A DNA stretch of 64,000 bases from Ptychodera flava (GCF_041260155.1 NC_091945.1:32246296-32310295), one strand, 5' to 3'. Shown: positions 36,901 to 49,155, counted from the stretch's first letter. Numbers and translations are program-made. The notes: generated by a model from the sequence alone, not told the origin.

Positions 36901-39900
36901 ACATGCCACAGGGCTGACAATGTGATTTTTGCCAGAAATTCCTAAACCTATTCACACTTTTGAGAAATTTTGTATGTTACACAGCATAATGAAAGTACTG
37001 ATTATGGTGTTGTAGTCTGTGGCATCAGAGACTGGTTTTCATTTAGAACAATAGGTGTTCATTACATGATATGCAATGTGAATTAGAAAAGTCTGTCACG
37101 TCAATTCTACTTACCTCCCTCCTTCAAGAAAATTACAGACATTATCATCTCTCTTGGAAACTAAGTGGAATGTTTCTCTGATGATTTGTTGTTGCATGTC
37201 TTCACTCTGAAAGATAGGCAAAGACAAGTCATGGTTTAGTTAGTGCATATTTGAAACTTTGCTGACAATAGATTCATGCACACACTGTAGTTTATTGTTT
37301 CATTTGCATCTAAATATCATTTCTCTATTGCTCATCAAGAAAATATCGACACAATAATGAGCCATCATAACAAGACTCACACATGAGTACACTTCAATGA
37401 ATGTGAGTCATTCTCAGTTGTTGATGTTCTTGTTCTCTGTCACATGGTACAGGTTCTCTGTCAACATGGTACAGGTTCTCAGTGTCACATGTTACAGGTT
37501 CTCTGTCACATGATATAGGTGTGACTCAAATCTTAAACAAACTTGTCTGAAGGCAGGTAATTGTCTGTCAGAGTGCAAAAGGGGAAATGATCACTTCCAT
37601 CATTTGACATCAATTGTCACATTCCTTCACCCAAATACTACATCATTCATGCTTGGTAACTTTGTAGACTTGCTGTCCAAGACAACTGATTTTTGTAAAA
37701 TTACAGCAAACACAGAGGTAAGCTGCATAACAACACAGACTTCAGTGCAATTCATTGACAAATAGGGCTGTTCACAAATGAAGTCAAGAGTTCTCTCCTT
37801 AATATGCAAAAATACAAATTTGTCTGCAAATTAAAATTTCACATTTGGAAATTAGGTAACTAGTAACGTTACAATACAGACTACAACTTAGTACAAGACA
37901 TGTTAATGGCTCAGACTGTAAGCTGCAATGACAGACAGCCACGCATGCAACACAAATTTGTCTGTATTTCAAGCAGCAGAGACCGATGTTGCACGCATGC
38001 AAGCAGTAACAGACCTGTAACCACAAACAGCACTAACAGAATATTTATTGATACGTGATACCAGGTGATACCTAACAGACAAAATGAACCAGAAATGCTA
38101 ACCACTGTGAATGGCTGTTGGTGATGAATGTCTTTCGGATACAGGATTACTTTTGAAGTAGTGTTCATAAATATCAGCTGCATATAGCTATCCATGAATT
38201 TTATACAAATGGAAAGTACAGTCTCACTTGGCCTTGACAGGGACAGACACTAAGTTTACCTGTATTAACATAAACCTAGATTAACATGCCTGTTAAAGCT
38301 ATGGGTAAAAGCACCCTCACATCTGTGCAATTTTTTTATGTATCACGCCCAGGCCTGGTAGCCATATTTGGATGAATCGTTAACACACCCTTATCTATTA
38401 AAAAGTTTAAAAGTTTCTTTAAAAAGTTTTACTGTAAAAAAGTGCCCAAGATTTAAAAGCTGTAGTCAGGCACACTTTGTCTTAATATGGGCAATTGCAC
38501 CTCCGAACTACCTCGATTCTGGTTACTACACGCACTGCATCTGCAAATGTTCCATTTGTACAAAAAGCCAGCGAGAGATGAGAAAAACGTCTTCTTGTTC
38601 TGATCATTGTGGCAATAGTGAAGCTGCATCAGTGACATTGGTTGATATTTCTAAATTCTAGTCAATCTATTGTATACTAAGCACGTTATTGATATTCTCT
38701 TTTTTTTTTGGAAAAATGAGAAAGTAAATTGAAAGAATGTAATCAAATCAAGTGCAATCATACCATGCTACATGAGTTACGCCGTCAGCTGGCCATCACT
38801 CAGCCTAAAGTACACAGTTAATTCATTGCAAAAAGGTTACATTTTTGATTGATGATGGGTTCTTGCTGCCTCTTCAATGTTATTTACAATAATTTACAGC
38901 ACAATATTGTCCTTCTTACACCTGGATTGTCTCTATCATTCTTTGCTAGTCATATATATGTTGCTTTGCGTGTTCTACATGTATGTCAATCTGTGTCAGT
39001 GTGATGATATGCGGCTATCACTTTTCTGAAAAATTGACACAAATGGTGATGAATTTTTTATATTGCACACATTTTTTATCACCAAAACTGCACTGAATAC
39101 AGTGTTTCATCTAGAGAGGGGGACGGGGGGATTCCCCCTCTGGTGACATGTTGGCACCCCCTAGTAATTTGTCAAGTGGGGACCAGGCCCCCATGAAATG
39201 GTGCCATTCACACCTTAGAGATACAAGTAGAACACATGAACTGGTGAAATACCCCCTAAATTTTCTGGTAAAGGGGGAAAATCCCCCCTGTTAATACCAT
39301 CCTGGATGAAACACTGTGAATATTACTTTAACTGCATATTATCATTCTATAACTATAAGGTATATCCACGGTCCCTCCACTGTGGGACTGTGGTATATCA
39401 TAAAACATTACAGCCGTGATACGGGTTTTGGGGTCCTTGGTTATCTTGTGCATGGGCTCTCGCACACTCTGGCATTTCTGCCACACAACCTTGGTCCCTA
39501 AAGCCTGTATCAGGCCAAAAAGATTATTAACTTGCCACTGCACAGAAACCTGTTTGTTTAGTGACGGTGAGATTGCTATGGCAAAGAGGTCTGTGAAGCT
39601 GGCAGATTTGCAATTGTAGAGATGCTTTTGACACCTAGGATGGTCACTGATCTGGCAGGACTACCCTGCTGTACAAATGGGATACTATGGTAAAGGAGTC
39701 GAGTTAAAGTTGTTCAAGACCAGCCCTGGGCCCTGGATGATGGGATACGAGAAATTAATAAATGTATCTGTTATTTTTAACACTGCCAAAAGTCACTTTT
39801 ATTCCACAACACAAGCCGTACCCAAATATCAAACATTATTGCGCATTGAATTACGAATGAATTTGGTCGTGTATCAAGTATCAAAGAAGAAATTCTCTGG

Positions 39901-40335
39901 TACTTCTGGTATTGGCTATTGCCACAATATGGCGCTCTCATCTCGGTCACCGATACCATATAGCCCAGCTCCATGATAATACCATGGAGCCAGCTCCATG
40001 ATAATACCATGGAGTTAGAATTTGGAAGCAGATATTGATTGGGCAGACCTTGCGCTGAAACGACAAGTCAAAATTGCATTCGCTGAAGGAGGGAAACATT
40101 GGGGAAATTTACACTACAATACCATTCAACAACAATACCAAACGACAGATCACTGTAATTGTAAACATGGAGGTAGGAAGAGAAATGAATCAAGCTTAGG
40201 TTAGGCATCTCTGGTTTAGCGATAATCGTCAATTAAATTAAGAAGAAATTGAAATTGCGTACTTACATAGTGCGTAAAAAATTTAGAAAGCCTCGGCTTT
40301 CCATGATTGTTGAAGACTAAAATAGCTTTAATCAT
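33870..40335 (-). CDS. AP3S: AP-3 adaptor complex sigma subunit, 6 exons
   Basis: Six coding exons with matching phases total 561 nt (186 residues), against about 193 in vertebrate AP3S1/AP3S2. The protein begins MIKAILVFNNHGKPRLSKFF and contains QQQIIRETFHLVSKRDDN, CNFLEGG, SLIGGSDYKIIYRHYATLYF, SSESELGILDLIQ, FVETLDKCFENVCELDLIFH and MGGMVLETNM, all hallmarks of clathrin-adaptor small (sigma) chains of the AP-3 type. It would be the small core subunit of the AP-3 heterotetramer, which sorts cargo from endosomes to lysosomes and related organelles and contributes to dileucine-signal recognition. The tail is AP3S-like (APARAVSAVKNINLP) with a short NLP repeat. One invertebrate gene probably represents both vertebrate paralogues. 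Identification is firm. Confidence 0.96.
34635..34742 (-). CDS. AP3S: AP3S exon 5
   Basis: 108 nt, phase 0; acceptor ATACAG, donor GAG|GTAAAT. It encodes VQYILAELVMGGMVLETNMT and a Glu/Gln-rich helix. Confidence 0.95.
35219..35290 (-). CDS. AP3S: AP3S exon 4
   Basis: 72 nt, phase 0 both ends; acceptor TGTGTAG, donor AAG|GTAAGG. It encodes VFVETLDKCFENVCELDLIF and HVDK. Confidence 0.95.
35909..36020 (-). CDS. AP3S: AP3S exon 3
   Basis: 112 nt; acceptor TTTTAG, donor CAG|GTTGGT. It encodes LIGGSDYKIIYRHYATLYFV and the SSESELGILDLIQ stretch. Confidence 0.95.
37115..37206 (-). CDS. AP3S: AP3S exon 2
   Basis: 92 nt; acceptor TTTCAG, donor GGAG|GTAAGT. It encodes SEDMQQQIIRETFHLVSKRD through FLEGG. 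Exits in phase 2. Confidence 0.95.
37433..37519. repeat. 21-23 bp minisatellite, 4 units, AP3S intron 1
   Basis: Units start TTCTCTGTCACATGGTACAGG at 37433, 37454, 37476 and 37499, with small insertions and substitutions. It is about 230 bp from exon 2. Confidence 0.85.
39100..39316. mobile_element. 217 bp inverted-repeat element (hAT-like MITE)
   Basis: The ends CAGTGTTTCATC and GATGAAACACTG are inverted. TGAATA occurs on both sides (39094-39099 and 39317-39322). A CAG start suggests the hAT superfamily, whose duplications are usually 8 bp, so the visible 6 bp leaves the superfamily uncertain. The interior contains C-rich and G-rich runs. It lies in AP3S intron 1. Confidence 0.65.
39965..40014. 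repeat. Tandem duplication of a 25-bp palindromic unit
   Basis: Two identical 25-bp units (39965-39989 and 39990-40014), each containing CTCCATG...CATGGAG inverted arms around ATAATAC. It lies in AP3S intron 1. Confidence 0.9.
40267..40335 (-). CDS. AP3S: AP3S exon 1 (start codon)
   Basis: The ATG is at 40333-40335. 23 codons (MIKAILVFNNHGKPRLSKFF to HY), donor TAT|GTAAGT. Phase 0. Confidence 0.95.
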
Positions 40336-40560
40336 CTTTCCACCTGTGAAAATGTTATTGACGAAAGACTACTGCGGTGTACACGGGGATTGGCTCCACG
40401 TACGACTGCTCTGTGGCGGATCCCGGAAATGGAAGTACAACTAAATTATCGTGTCTATCAGAAATCGGATTTTACCCAGAATACCAACACCGGAAGATAG
40501 GGAGCTGAGTGCCAAAGCTTAAATGTTACAACAACTCTGATTGGACAATAATTGGCAGTG
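40336..40560 (-). promoter_or_regulatory. AP3S promoter region candidate
   Basis: Three CCAAT motifs on the minus strand (40389-40393, 40540-40544, 40551-40555) lie upstream of the start codon, and the region is richer in CpG than the surrounding introns. No TATA box was noted close to the start. Confidence 0.4.
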
Positions 40561-40954
40561 GCAGCTTTCTTAGCACGGAGCCCACTTTGACACACAAGGA
40601 AGACCGCTGATTTTCTGTGCTCAAAGCAACGCAATTTTAACTCTGTATCGGACGCGACTCCTCTCCGGCTTTGCTCCCAACTCCCAACCTCACAGTTTAT
40701 AACTCTCCTCGCCGGTCAAATTATATTTCTGAGCAGCGCCGCCAGCGACAAGAACTTGTTTGTGTTTTGTCGGCAAATGGACAATATCACTGGGACAATA
40801 TATCACCGTGTTACACCGTTTGAACTTTTTGATATGACTGTTTTAACGATGACAAAATCTGTCTGTCTGTCTAGTCTATCGATATATCTATCTTGTTGGC
40901 GGGCACGAGACCAGTAATTCATTCCCATCGGCGACCATTTTGACAGCATTTCCC

Positions 40955-41044
40955 CACAGTCCCCTGTGATCTATTCCGCTCTTGGACTATGCGTCCCATA
41001 GACGTGTGTACATATGCCTGAGAAAAACCTCACAGGGGACTGTG
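40955..41044. repeat. 15-bp inverted repeat upstream of AP3S
   Basis: CACAGTCCCCTGTGA (40955-40969) and TCACAGGGGACTGTG (41030-41044) are exact reverse complements separated by 60 bases. They may be the ends of a short element; no target duplication is evident. Confidence 0.7.
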
Positions 41045-42619
41045 ATTTCCCTACTTCAGGACGTTCAACGACCCAAATCCCATGACTTGTTTGCGATCAG
41101 GGTTAGCTTGTATATATTGGAGCCAAAATATTGCTGCTTTTGCAAAATTCAGAGGCCTATTGATACACTTAAGATGTGTCATAAGACTGCGTTCATAAAA
41201 TATGGTTTGGAGGGCTGGAGGAATTAAGGGGGGATTCGAAATTTTATGGAGTAGTAGAGGGGGACTTGAAAATTTTGCTCTAGCCTACCTGTAGGGAGGA
41301 CACTTGCTTCCCTTTTAAGCTTATGTTTTACATTTTCCAATTCCAAGTTTTTGTAGGTAATTCAATGGAAAATGAATACCATTTTTATGTCATCCAATTG
41401 TTGTAATGTTAGTAATAATTTTATAAATCTAGAACCATTTTGCCATATTTCATTACTTTTATCTCGAAAAAATCTAAACGTGTGATTTGTTGTAAAAAAA
41501 ACAAACGAGCCTAGTAGGCTAACAGGGCAGAAGCTGCAACTGTTGATGATTTTTGCAATATTTCTATGCAATATATCAACTACAGTATCTTGCTGTCTCC
41601 CGGCCTACAGCATGCTCACACATCAATATTCAATTTGTCGACAAAGCCTGTAAGCTTATATTTAAATATGTATTCGGTGATAATTTAATTAGAGTCCAGA
41701 CTGACAGTTGTCAGTGATACAAATGCATGGTACACATACACAGGCTGTGATAGCAAGCTGAATAATGGACAGTTCAACATGCTGTTTGGAGTAGAACAAG
41801 AACACAGTTGTATAAACTGAAAAAAAAATATTGCCAAAATTAGGCCTATTATCGTTAATATAGCTACTCTCTACGGTCACTGTCACTGGATACCTGAGCA
41901 GTGACAGAGATAGCTCTGACCCTGATGTACATGTTAGTTGAAGAAAGAGTTTGGGTCAAATGACGCTCATGACAGTGAAACATACTTGTACACGAGATCA
42001 GGCTGGAGAGTATGGAAAACAAGGAGACTTGAAAAATTATCTGGAATTTTTGAATTCTGGCATATGACTATAATCAAATATTAAAGAAAAAGATGGGGTC
42101 AAAAGGCTTGGTTTTCTAAATTTTCACATTCTTGTCATAAAATAATACAGAAGTAAAACTTTGAATAGTAAAGACTGTGACTAAATTTGCCATTATTACA
42201 CCCAAAATTTCAGAGATTAAAACAATTATCTGATGGAATATTTTAACCTTCCAGTATTGTCAATTTTGAGTAGCATCTAATTCATATATGTCTTGTACTT
42301 TTGAAACAAATTTTTGGTAGGTCACTGCATGCTGCTCAATTTTTTTACAATATGGAAATTAGCCAGAATTCACAATTTGCCTACTCTCTCATGATCGTCA
42401 TGATCGTCATTTTGTGTGCTCTTCGGCAGGAGCAATTGACCTGGCCAGAGTTGGATTATACTCAAGTTGGCTTAGACCGATAAATCCAAAAAGTTCATCG
42501 ATGCGTTTAAAATGAATCAATGTAAGAACTTGCCTTAGAATATTACTTTACAAACTGCTAATAACAGGTAGTGGTTGAACACCTGCGAGCGGAACGGCGC
42601 AATACGTGTTTATTTTTTC

Positions 42620-42808
42620 TGCGCGTACATCCTTTACAAATATGCGGGCTTGTGATAGTTTTTTGGGGGGACTTGAAAAATTTTGATCATATAGAGGGGC
42701 GTTCTAAAATTGTTCAGGGTATTAAGGGGGATCTGAAAAAATTGGATTTCAATCGCGATTTCTCCAGCCGCCCCCCCCCCCCCCATCGTTATTTGTGAAC
42801 GCAGCCTA
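42620..42808 (+). repeat. Dispersed C-rich repeat, copy 2
   Basis: Reverse-complement match to 7386-7560. It contains TTTGGGGGGACTTGAAAAAT, a C14 run at 42771-42784, and ends in TTATTTGTGAAC. A partial copy of its central part is at about 41217-41285. The stretch 41045-42995 otherwise has no supported gene. Confidence 0.65.
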
Positions 42809-42999
42809 AGGCTCAATTCTAGCACGTTCGGTCGTTCTGTTGAGTTTTTTGAAGGGAGCTCATGCTGCTCCCAATTGAACACCGTAAACCCACGGCCTAA
42901 CCTTTAAAACCTTTACCTGAGCTCTTCAAACAAAGAGATTGACACCATTTTTCACTTCGTCTATCTATCTGTCTGACTTTCACTTCACTTTTGCTTTAA

Positions 43000-43958
43000 G
43001 GTAGCGGTAAAGGCTATTTTTGCACCAATTCTTTTCTCAGAGTTAATGTCAAGTTTCAAGTGTTAGAATCAAAATATTTAGTTCAAATTTTCAGGATAAC
43101 TCCCTTAGTTAATACTTTCTCCAAAGAATATAAAAATTGTATATTTGTAGCCATGATTTTGAAATATGACACCAATCAATATTAAAATTTAATTTTTCAT
43201 ATTTTTTTACATCTTTGAATTTATTAATAAATTAATATTACCAAATTAGTTATAAATATGTTGACACTATTAATTGTAAGATTTGTACGGCAGGATTTGT
43301 AAATAAAATTTGTTTTTATGATTTTACATGGGTTTACATATCAAAAAATTATTAAAAATTCTTTCAAATTTCAAAATGTGATTTTTCAAAAAGTACTTCA
43401 AATACAGGAAAATGTGCCGTACAAATCTTATCTGTAACCTTGTAATAGGCTGTAAAAATTCCATGTCCATATCTCATTTCAAAGGTTGGATTTAATTGGT
43501 ATAAAATTATGTAGGAAAACTGTTATTCTATCAAAATTGTGAAAACAAGCCATATTTGCACCCCTCTTTTGAAGTCAAAGAGCAGTCTTTTTGGTTAATC
43601 TCACTTTTGACACCTCTTTGACACTCAAAGAATCTAAAAATGCATTTATAATAGCAGTCACGCATTCTGAATGCAAGCACTGCCTTGTCAAACTTTCCTA
43701 AAAAACAGTAAAAAATGACTTTCCCTTTTCAAACATTTTTTTAAAAGCTAGGGGACCTCTACCATAGTTAATACACTAAGGACTCCCCAACTTCTTCTTA
43801 TTTGGTCAGTTTTTCAAAAGCTTCAACAGGCTATAACTCTGCAATGCCTTTGTGCCCAAATGTCTAGTGTTTTTTATTCCACAGAGAATGTTGACTACTT
43901 TTATGTTTTAATAGTTTTATTGAAGTTTATAACTGACGCTCTAGCCTTTACCGCTACC
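43000..43958. mobile_element. TTAA-flanked element A (family GGTAGCGGTAAAGG), 959 bp
   Basis: Perfect 17-bp inverted ends GGTAGCGGTAAAGGCTA and TAGCCTTTACCGCTACC. TTAA at 42996-42999 and 43959-43962. AT-rich interior, no transposase frame. Its right TTAA is also the left TTAA of the next element. Confidence 0.85.
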
Positions 43959-43962
43959 TTAA

Positions 43963-45395
43963 CCCCTTGACTACCTATGGCGCCGGATATATCCGGCGCC
44001 ATATTGAATAGCGCTGTTCACGGTTACAGGTTTGTTACTAAATATAGCTGTACGCGCGCGACATCGGGCACGCAGTTTGAAATGCGGACAAATTTTATCA
44101 ATGTTTCATGCGTGACTGTTTTTGCAGCTTTTACTCTGAGTCGTGAATATGTTTTTTTAGTATTCATTGTTACACTAGCAGTCACCCACTGAGATGTATT
44201 TTCGTCGTTCTTGCATGCGTAATTTTCAAAAGCGTAATCTAAAAATGCGGACAAATATTTATTTTTGCATATTAATGAGAGAACAGTGACGTAAACTGTG
44301 AACGGCCCTATTACCATATACCTTGAGTGCCGGAAATATCCGGCACAGTTAAATAGGCGTATTTGCTTCGTTTTTGGCTCTAAAAATCCCGTAATTTTGG
44401 CGTCGGCATGCAGCGCGACTACGATTGATGTATTCCGATATGGCCTGAATGTGATTGCGCCCCCGTACGTCCGAGTATGGCCAAAATCCGGAAGCAAATG
44501 TCGTGACCCATGACCTCGACCGTGAAAGGTCAGGCTGATCACAGAAGTGTCAAGCTGATTGTTTAAAGTTTCGGAGTTTTCAGAAGTACGGACGATCGCG
44601 AAGATGTTTATGGTTTGTTTTTTTAATGAAATGAAATGTTTATTTATTGAAAACAAATGATTTATATGTAAATATGTTCTATTAACAGCAATATTCGTGA
44701 ATGAAACTAGAGGAAATACAATTTTTTACTATAAGCCAGTGAAATTTTATAGCAGCCATATTATCAATATGACTGGTCACATGACTGGTCATGTGTTTGG
44801 TCATGTGATATGTTGTTCCGTAAAATGTATTTTTAAATATTGTGAATTAATTTTTGATAAATCATAACCATTTTAGATGCATGTTTCTGCAAGGAAGACA
44901 TAAAGCAGGTGTTTACAAATATAAAATGTGTTGATTTTCAAATACAGAATCACGTCAGATGCTGATGTTTGTGGTTCATTTATTCTGCCTTTTATTAGAA
45001 AAATCTTAAATAGGTACATCTATAAATAAAGCAAAGGGTAGTTATTATTACATGTATGTAAAGACAATGCCATGAAAATTGCAACTGTATTCAAATTTGC
45101 GTCATTTTATGGAAAAAACAATTCAAAACATGTCCTGATGCTTCAAATATTCATATTCTTTGCCAACTCTGGTCACATGATGTGTCATGTGATCAGTCAC
45201 GTGACCGGGAAATACAAAACTTATGTATGAAAAAGTGGGAAATTTCATGCTGATTCAGAAAATATATGGTTTATTGGTACTTACTTAATTTTTACTCTAA
45301 GCAGTGTTCATGCAATGACCCACACCCACGATTTTATCAATATTTACATAAGGGGCCTGGTAGATAGGAATACATTGGCCTTGGTAGTCAAGGGG
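43963..45395. mobile_element. TTAA-flanked element B (family CCCCTTGACTACC), 1,433 bp
   Basis: Inverted 13-bp ends CCCCTTGACTACC and GGTAGTCAAGGGG, with TTAA at 43959-43962 and 45396-45399. Just inside the left end is a perfect 26-bp palindrome (43977-44002, CCGGATATATCCGG core), and a second CCGG-type palindrome lies at 44327-44346. GGTCACATGACT-type motifs cluster near 44.77 and 45.17 kb. The 210-codon minus frame at 44024-44656 resembles no transposase I know and is probably not a real gene. Confidence 0.85.
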
Positions 45396-47607
45396 TTAAA
45401 CCGCGGTTCACTACGGTGAGATAAGTTAAATTATTTCGTTCATTTACCGGATAATTTTGCGTGATTTTACCTTTCTTTGATTGCGTCGAAAAAAAATTAC
45501 ACAAGCAACCCTATAGGTTCGCAAACTACTTTTCTGTGAACAAAATACGCTTCAGTTTCACAGTTTCCATAAAGAATAGTCCTGCTCTACGGGAAAATCT
45601 AAAGAACGGATGTTGGAGTCTCCAACTTGTCATGACTAATTGATACAAAGATATGAAGTAAAGGGATGTCCTACAAAAAAACCGCGATGATCGGGGACAG
45701 TCACGCAATGTTTTCGAGGTCTCTATCGTCCTAGTCTGCAACGTCACAGTTCATCCCGGTAACTGGCACAGGCCCCTAGCGAAAATAAACTGAAGCACAG
45801 ACGCCCTCTTTATTTAGTAGGAAAGCGCAACATGGGGATGAGAGAAGTACCCCACCTGGCACCGCAATCAATTTGTTAGCCTTGTATCTATACCTCCCTT
45901 TCGAACTCAGAATTACCTGGAGTGTTGTTGTGGGTTAGAACCGCGTGTATAAACAGTTTAGTCATCAGACTCAAGGACTTGTCTTCGAGAAGGCAAACCT
46001 TACAGCGCCGTAATGACGAGCAACACAGCTCCAGAGACAATACCAAGCAACGTTTTACTAAAAATAGTAACGCCATTTAAACGTTCTTTTCAATTTTCAT
46101 TTTCATTTTCAGAATACAGATTGGTCCATTGTCATTCTCAACTGGAGGACTTCTAATCGTAAAAGGATTTTTATAACATCGATCTGGCGTAAAAAGTACT
46201 CGGATCAATAGATATGGTTAATAATAGAAACTGGGACTCCTTTAATTATTTCAATGGTCCTTAGACACTTGAATCGCCATTACAGACATGGTGTCCTTAT
46301 AAAATAATAATTAGAAGTTACAGCAAAGAGCTACTGAGAAATCTTGTCAATTAAATTTATTTATTGAATGAAAAAAACCATGATCTGTGAAAAGTGATGA
46401 ACCAGACTTTCTATGACTAGTTTCGCATCGGTAGATTAACATAACTGGGTTGTTTGGTCCAATAGAAGAAAATGCTGAAACTGCATGCAGGTGTAGGTCT
46501 TAATTAGTTTTATCATAATCTAGGATCTCTTACCCCGTAACTATGGAAACCGCTGGAGAGATGTTCAACTAGTTTTATTAGCAAGAACCGCTGGACTCAA
46601 GTGTTCAAAGTTAATAGCAATAACGTTCTACAATGCTCTTTTTAGACGATCAGTCAAGGTTAGTAATTTTTTTAAAAGTATATCTTCGAAGCGACCGTTC
46701 TAGACACCACAGCTATTGGTTAAATACTCCGCGGACTGCCCTTGTCTTGGTCCCCGTGAGGCTGTTGGCCATGAGCGTAAGTACAAGTGACACTGTGATT
46801 CTAGGCTATACAAATTTTTACTGAACATATTATGTTCAGTATTGAACTCAAAGTAGGACAACTATTCTCGAGCTGTTGTTATCTTTAGTCCTCCACTCCC
46901 TTCTTTACATCACACGTGGTTCAAACGACTCGGAGGTATCTTTTCTTCGCTCCCATCTCTACCATGTCCATGCAGCCACGGTCCCTCTATCACGACAGTG
47001 ATGCAGCGTTCATTTTCAGCTCTATCGTCTGTGGCAATTCCCGTTTTAAATTTGCCCACACCAAATATCTGTCAGGTCCAACCATCTGCAAATCAGTTCT
47101 ACTATATCCTTGTCTAGTCCATATTATTTCTACTCAGCCCTTACTGTTTTACCAAGCCTTAGCATCGTTAGCTCAAGTTCATTCTCCACTGAGTCTGCCA
47201 AAGCTTGTGAATGCCCTAACCAAGTCCAACAATCTCTCTACCTAGCTTTACTATCTACCCACGTACCCTTATAGTATCCACCACCCCTGTCATCCCTACC
47301 TAGCCCCGTCCTTGTCCAGCCTTTGCATCGCCTTCCCAAAGCCCATGAATCTTTCTCCCCCCCCCCCCCCCCTCTTATCTTGTCTGGCAAAGACAATCAC
47401 CTTTACCCCGTCTAAACATCTCCACACTGTGCCTAGTCTATCCGTCCCTATCATCTCTGTCCAGCCAAACTTGAACTTCCTTGTTCCGTTTCCCTGGAAC
47501 CAAACATACCATATCCTCCACAATTGTAGCAGAGTATATATATACATGTATTATATAGGTAAATATGCCAACGTAACTCTTCCGTGCTTCGAGCGATGGT
47601 ATCTTAA

Positions 47608-47951
47608 TCAAAGCAGAAAGTGCCTCGATGTTCGAACTCTGAAACTTTTACAATACTTTAGTCTACCACTTGCTGGGGCTCATTTTGAAGCTCATGAAGT
47701 AAGTTTAATTTCAACGGGCTAGTTTTTGTGAAAGTCGAACATTTATCTTTTTCCCGTAGAGTATATGGATTGCAGCTATTAAGAATTTCAAGTGTCGGGA
47801 AATATATTGGGTACTTTGTTCTCTATTGCCAAATTTTGCACTGTGACCCCTGATTATTATTTTTTTTTTTTTCTGAAAGGGAACTGTAAAGATTCTCCTA
47901 TGGAAAGTTTGAGCAAACGTTTAGTCTTTCAATTTCGAGGCGTGTACTATG
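47608..47951. mobile_element. Short copy of the 19,954 element family, copy 2
   Basis: TTAA at 47604-47607; the right flank is a degenerate TTGA. The left interior (TTAGTCTACCACTTGCTGGG, then TTTTGAAGCTCAT) and right interior (GTCTTTCAATTTCGAGGCGT) match 19954-22161 on each side of that copy's insertion. Confidence 0.6.
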
Positions 47952-49155
47952 TTGACGCCTACATGCTCCAAATTGTGTTGTAAATCACAATGTATCCACT
48001 CCAAATCAGAGAGGGTAGTATTAGAAAACAAAAGGCTGAGATTTTCACTAGGGCACATCGATGAAAGCGCTTGAGGAATTCATAAAAACGAGTCACTATT
48101 AAAGTTGTGAAAGCTCTAACCAGAGCAAAACAAACGCATAATGAAAACAATTAGAAGACGGTCTCGTTTGGTGCTAGTGTAAATTGGTGATGCTGTATGA
48201 GGTGTCTGTATAAGGACGTAAAATGCCGTTAATTCTTGTCCCTCTATATCTTTTGCTAATTGATGGAGTTTAGGCCTAACCCATTAAGTTTTTCAAGATT
48301 ATATTACGGATATAAATACTTTCCATGGCGCAAAAGTGAGACTAGCTAGCATTATTCGCCATGATTTCTTTTCTTTTTCAATTTCCCACAATTTTCACAT
48401 CGTGTATGCAGGAAGGCTAATATTTTAACATTTATTAAAGTTCCATTAGCTGTATCTTCTTGCGATTTTGCCGTTAGTTTTGATTGAAATGATCACTGGC
48501 TCATGTTGAATAGCCTGTCAAATAACAGAGAATCGCATATTATTCGGAAACATTACGTGCCCTACAACTAAATAACATGTGATTTTACCACGAAATTTTC
48601 AATTTTTGTCCGGACAGAAATACAAACTCTGTTGACACGCGGTTTGCAACGTAGGCATTCTTCTGCACCTGTGCGAGCCATTTACAGCGATTTCAAAATA
48701 AATATTCATTACTTATGCCCGGTACTTACGTCGTAGTCCATTGTCCGAGCACGTTGCGTAGCCAGATGTCTTGCAATCCACGACGCAATGTTGTTTTGAT
48801 CCCGCAATAAACGTGAACTTGTACATCTGGCGTGATCGCGGCGTCAACATTATCTGCGTTCTCCCCAGCACGCTGAGCATGCCAGACGTCAACAAACGAG
48901 CTCGGAAGGGCAACACGTTTGAACAAAAATTAGCAGTTTTATGTGGCTATAACATCACAAATCATGTTTGTTTCTTCGTAAAACAACATTTTGCAGCAAA
49001 TATGAACCTCCAACATGAAATTTTCCGAGGTAAAAATGGTCAAAAGTTACAAATAATGGCCCTTTAAGTATTTCGCAATGTTTATCATCTAAAGTTTCTG
49101 GAACGAAAGCCAAACAAAGCACCTAGAAATAGTAAGACGATAAGGCATTGGCGAT

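Noticed and set aside
44024..44656. 210-codon minus-strand frame inside TTAA element B as a transposase
   Set aside because: No recognisable piggyBac catalytic Asp pattern or Cys-rich tail; overlaps palindromic non-coding structure.
47312..47722. 136-codon plus-strand frame
   Set aside because: Includes a C16 run and overlaps a transposon copy; low-complexity Pro stretch, no domain.
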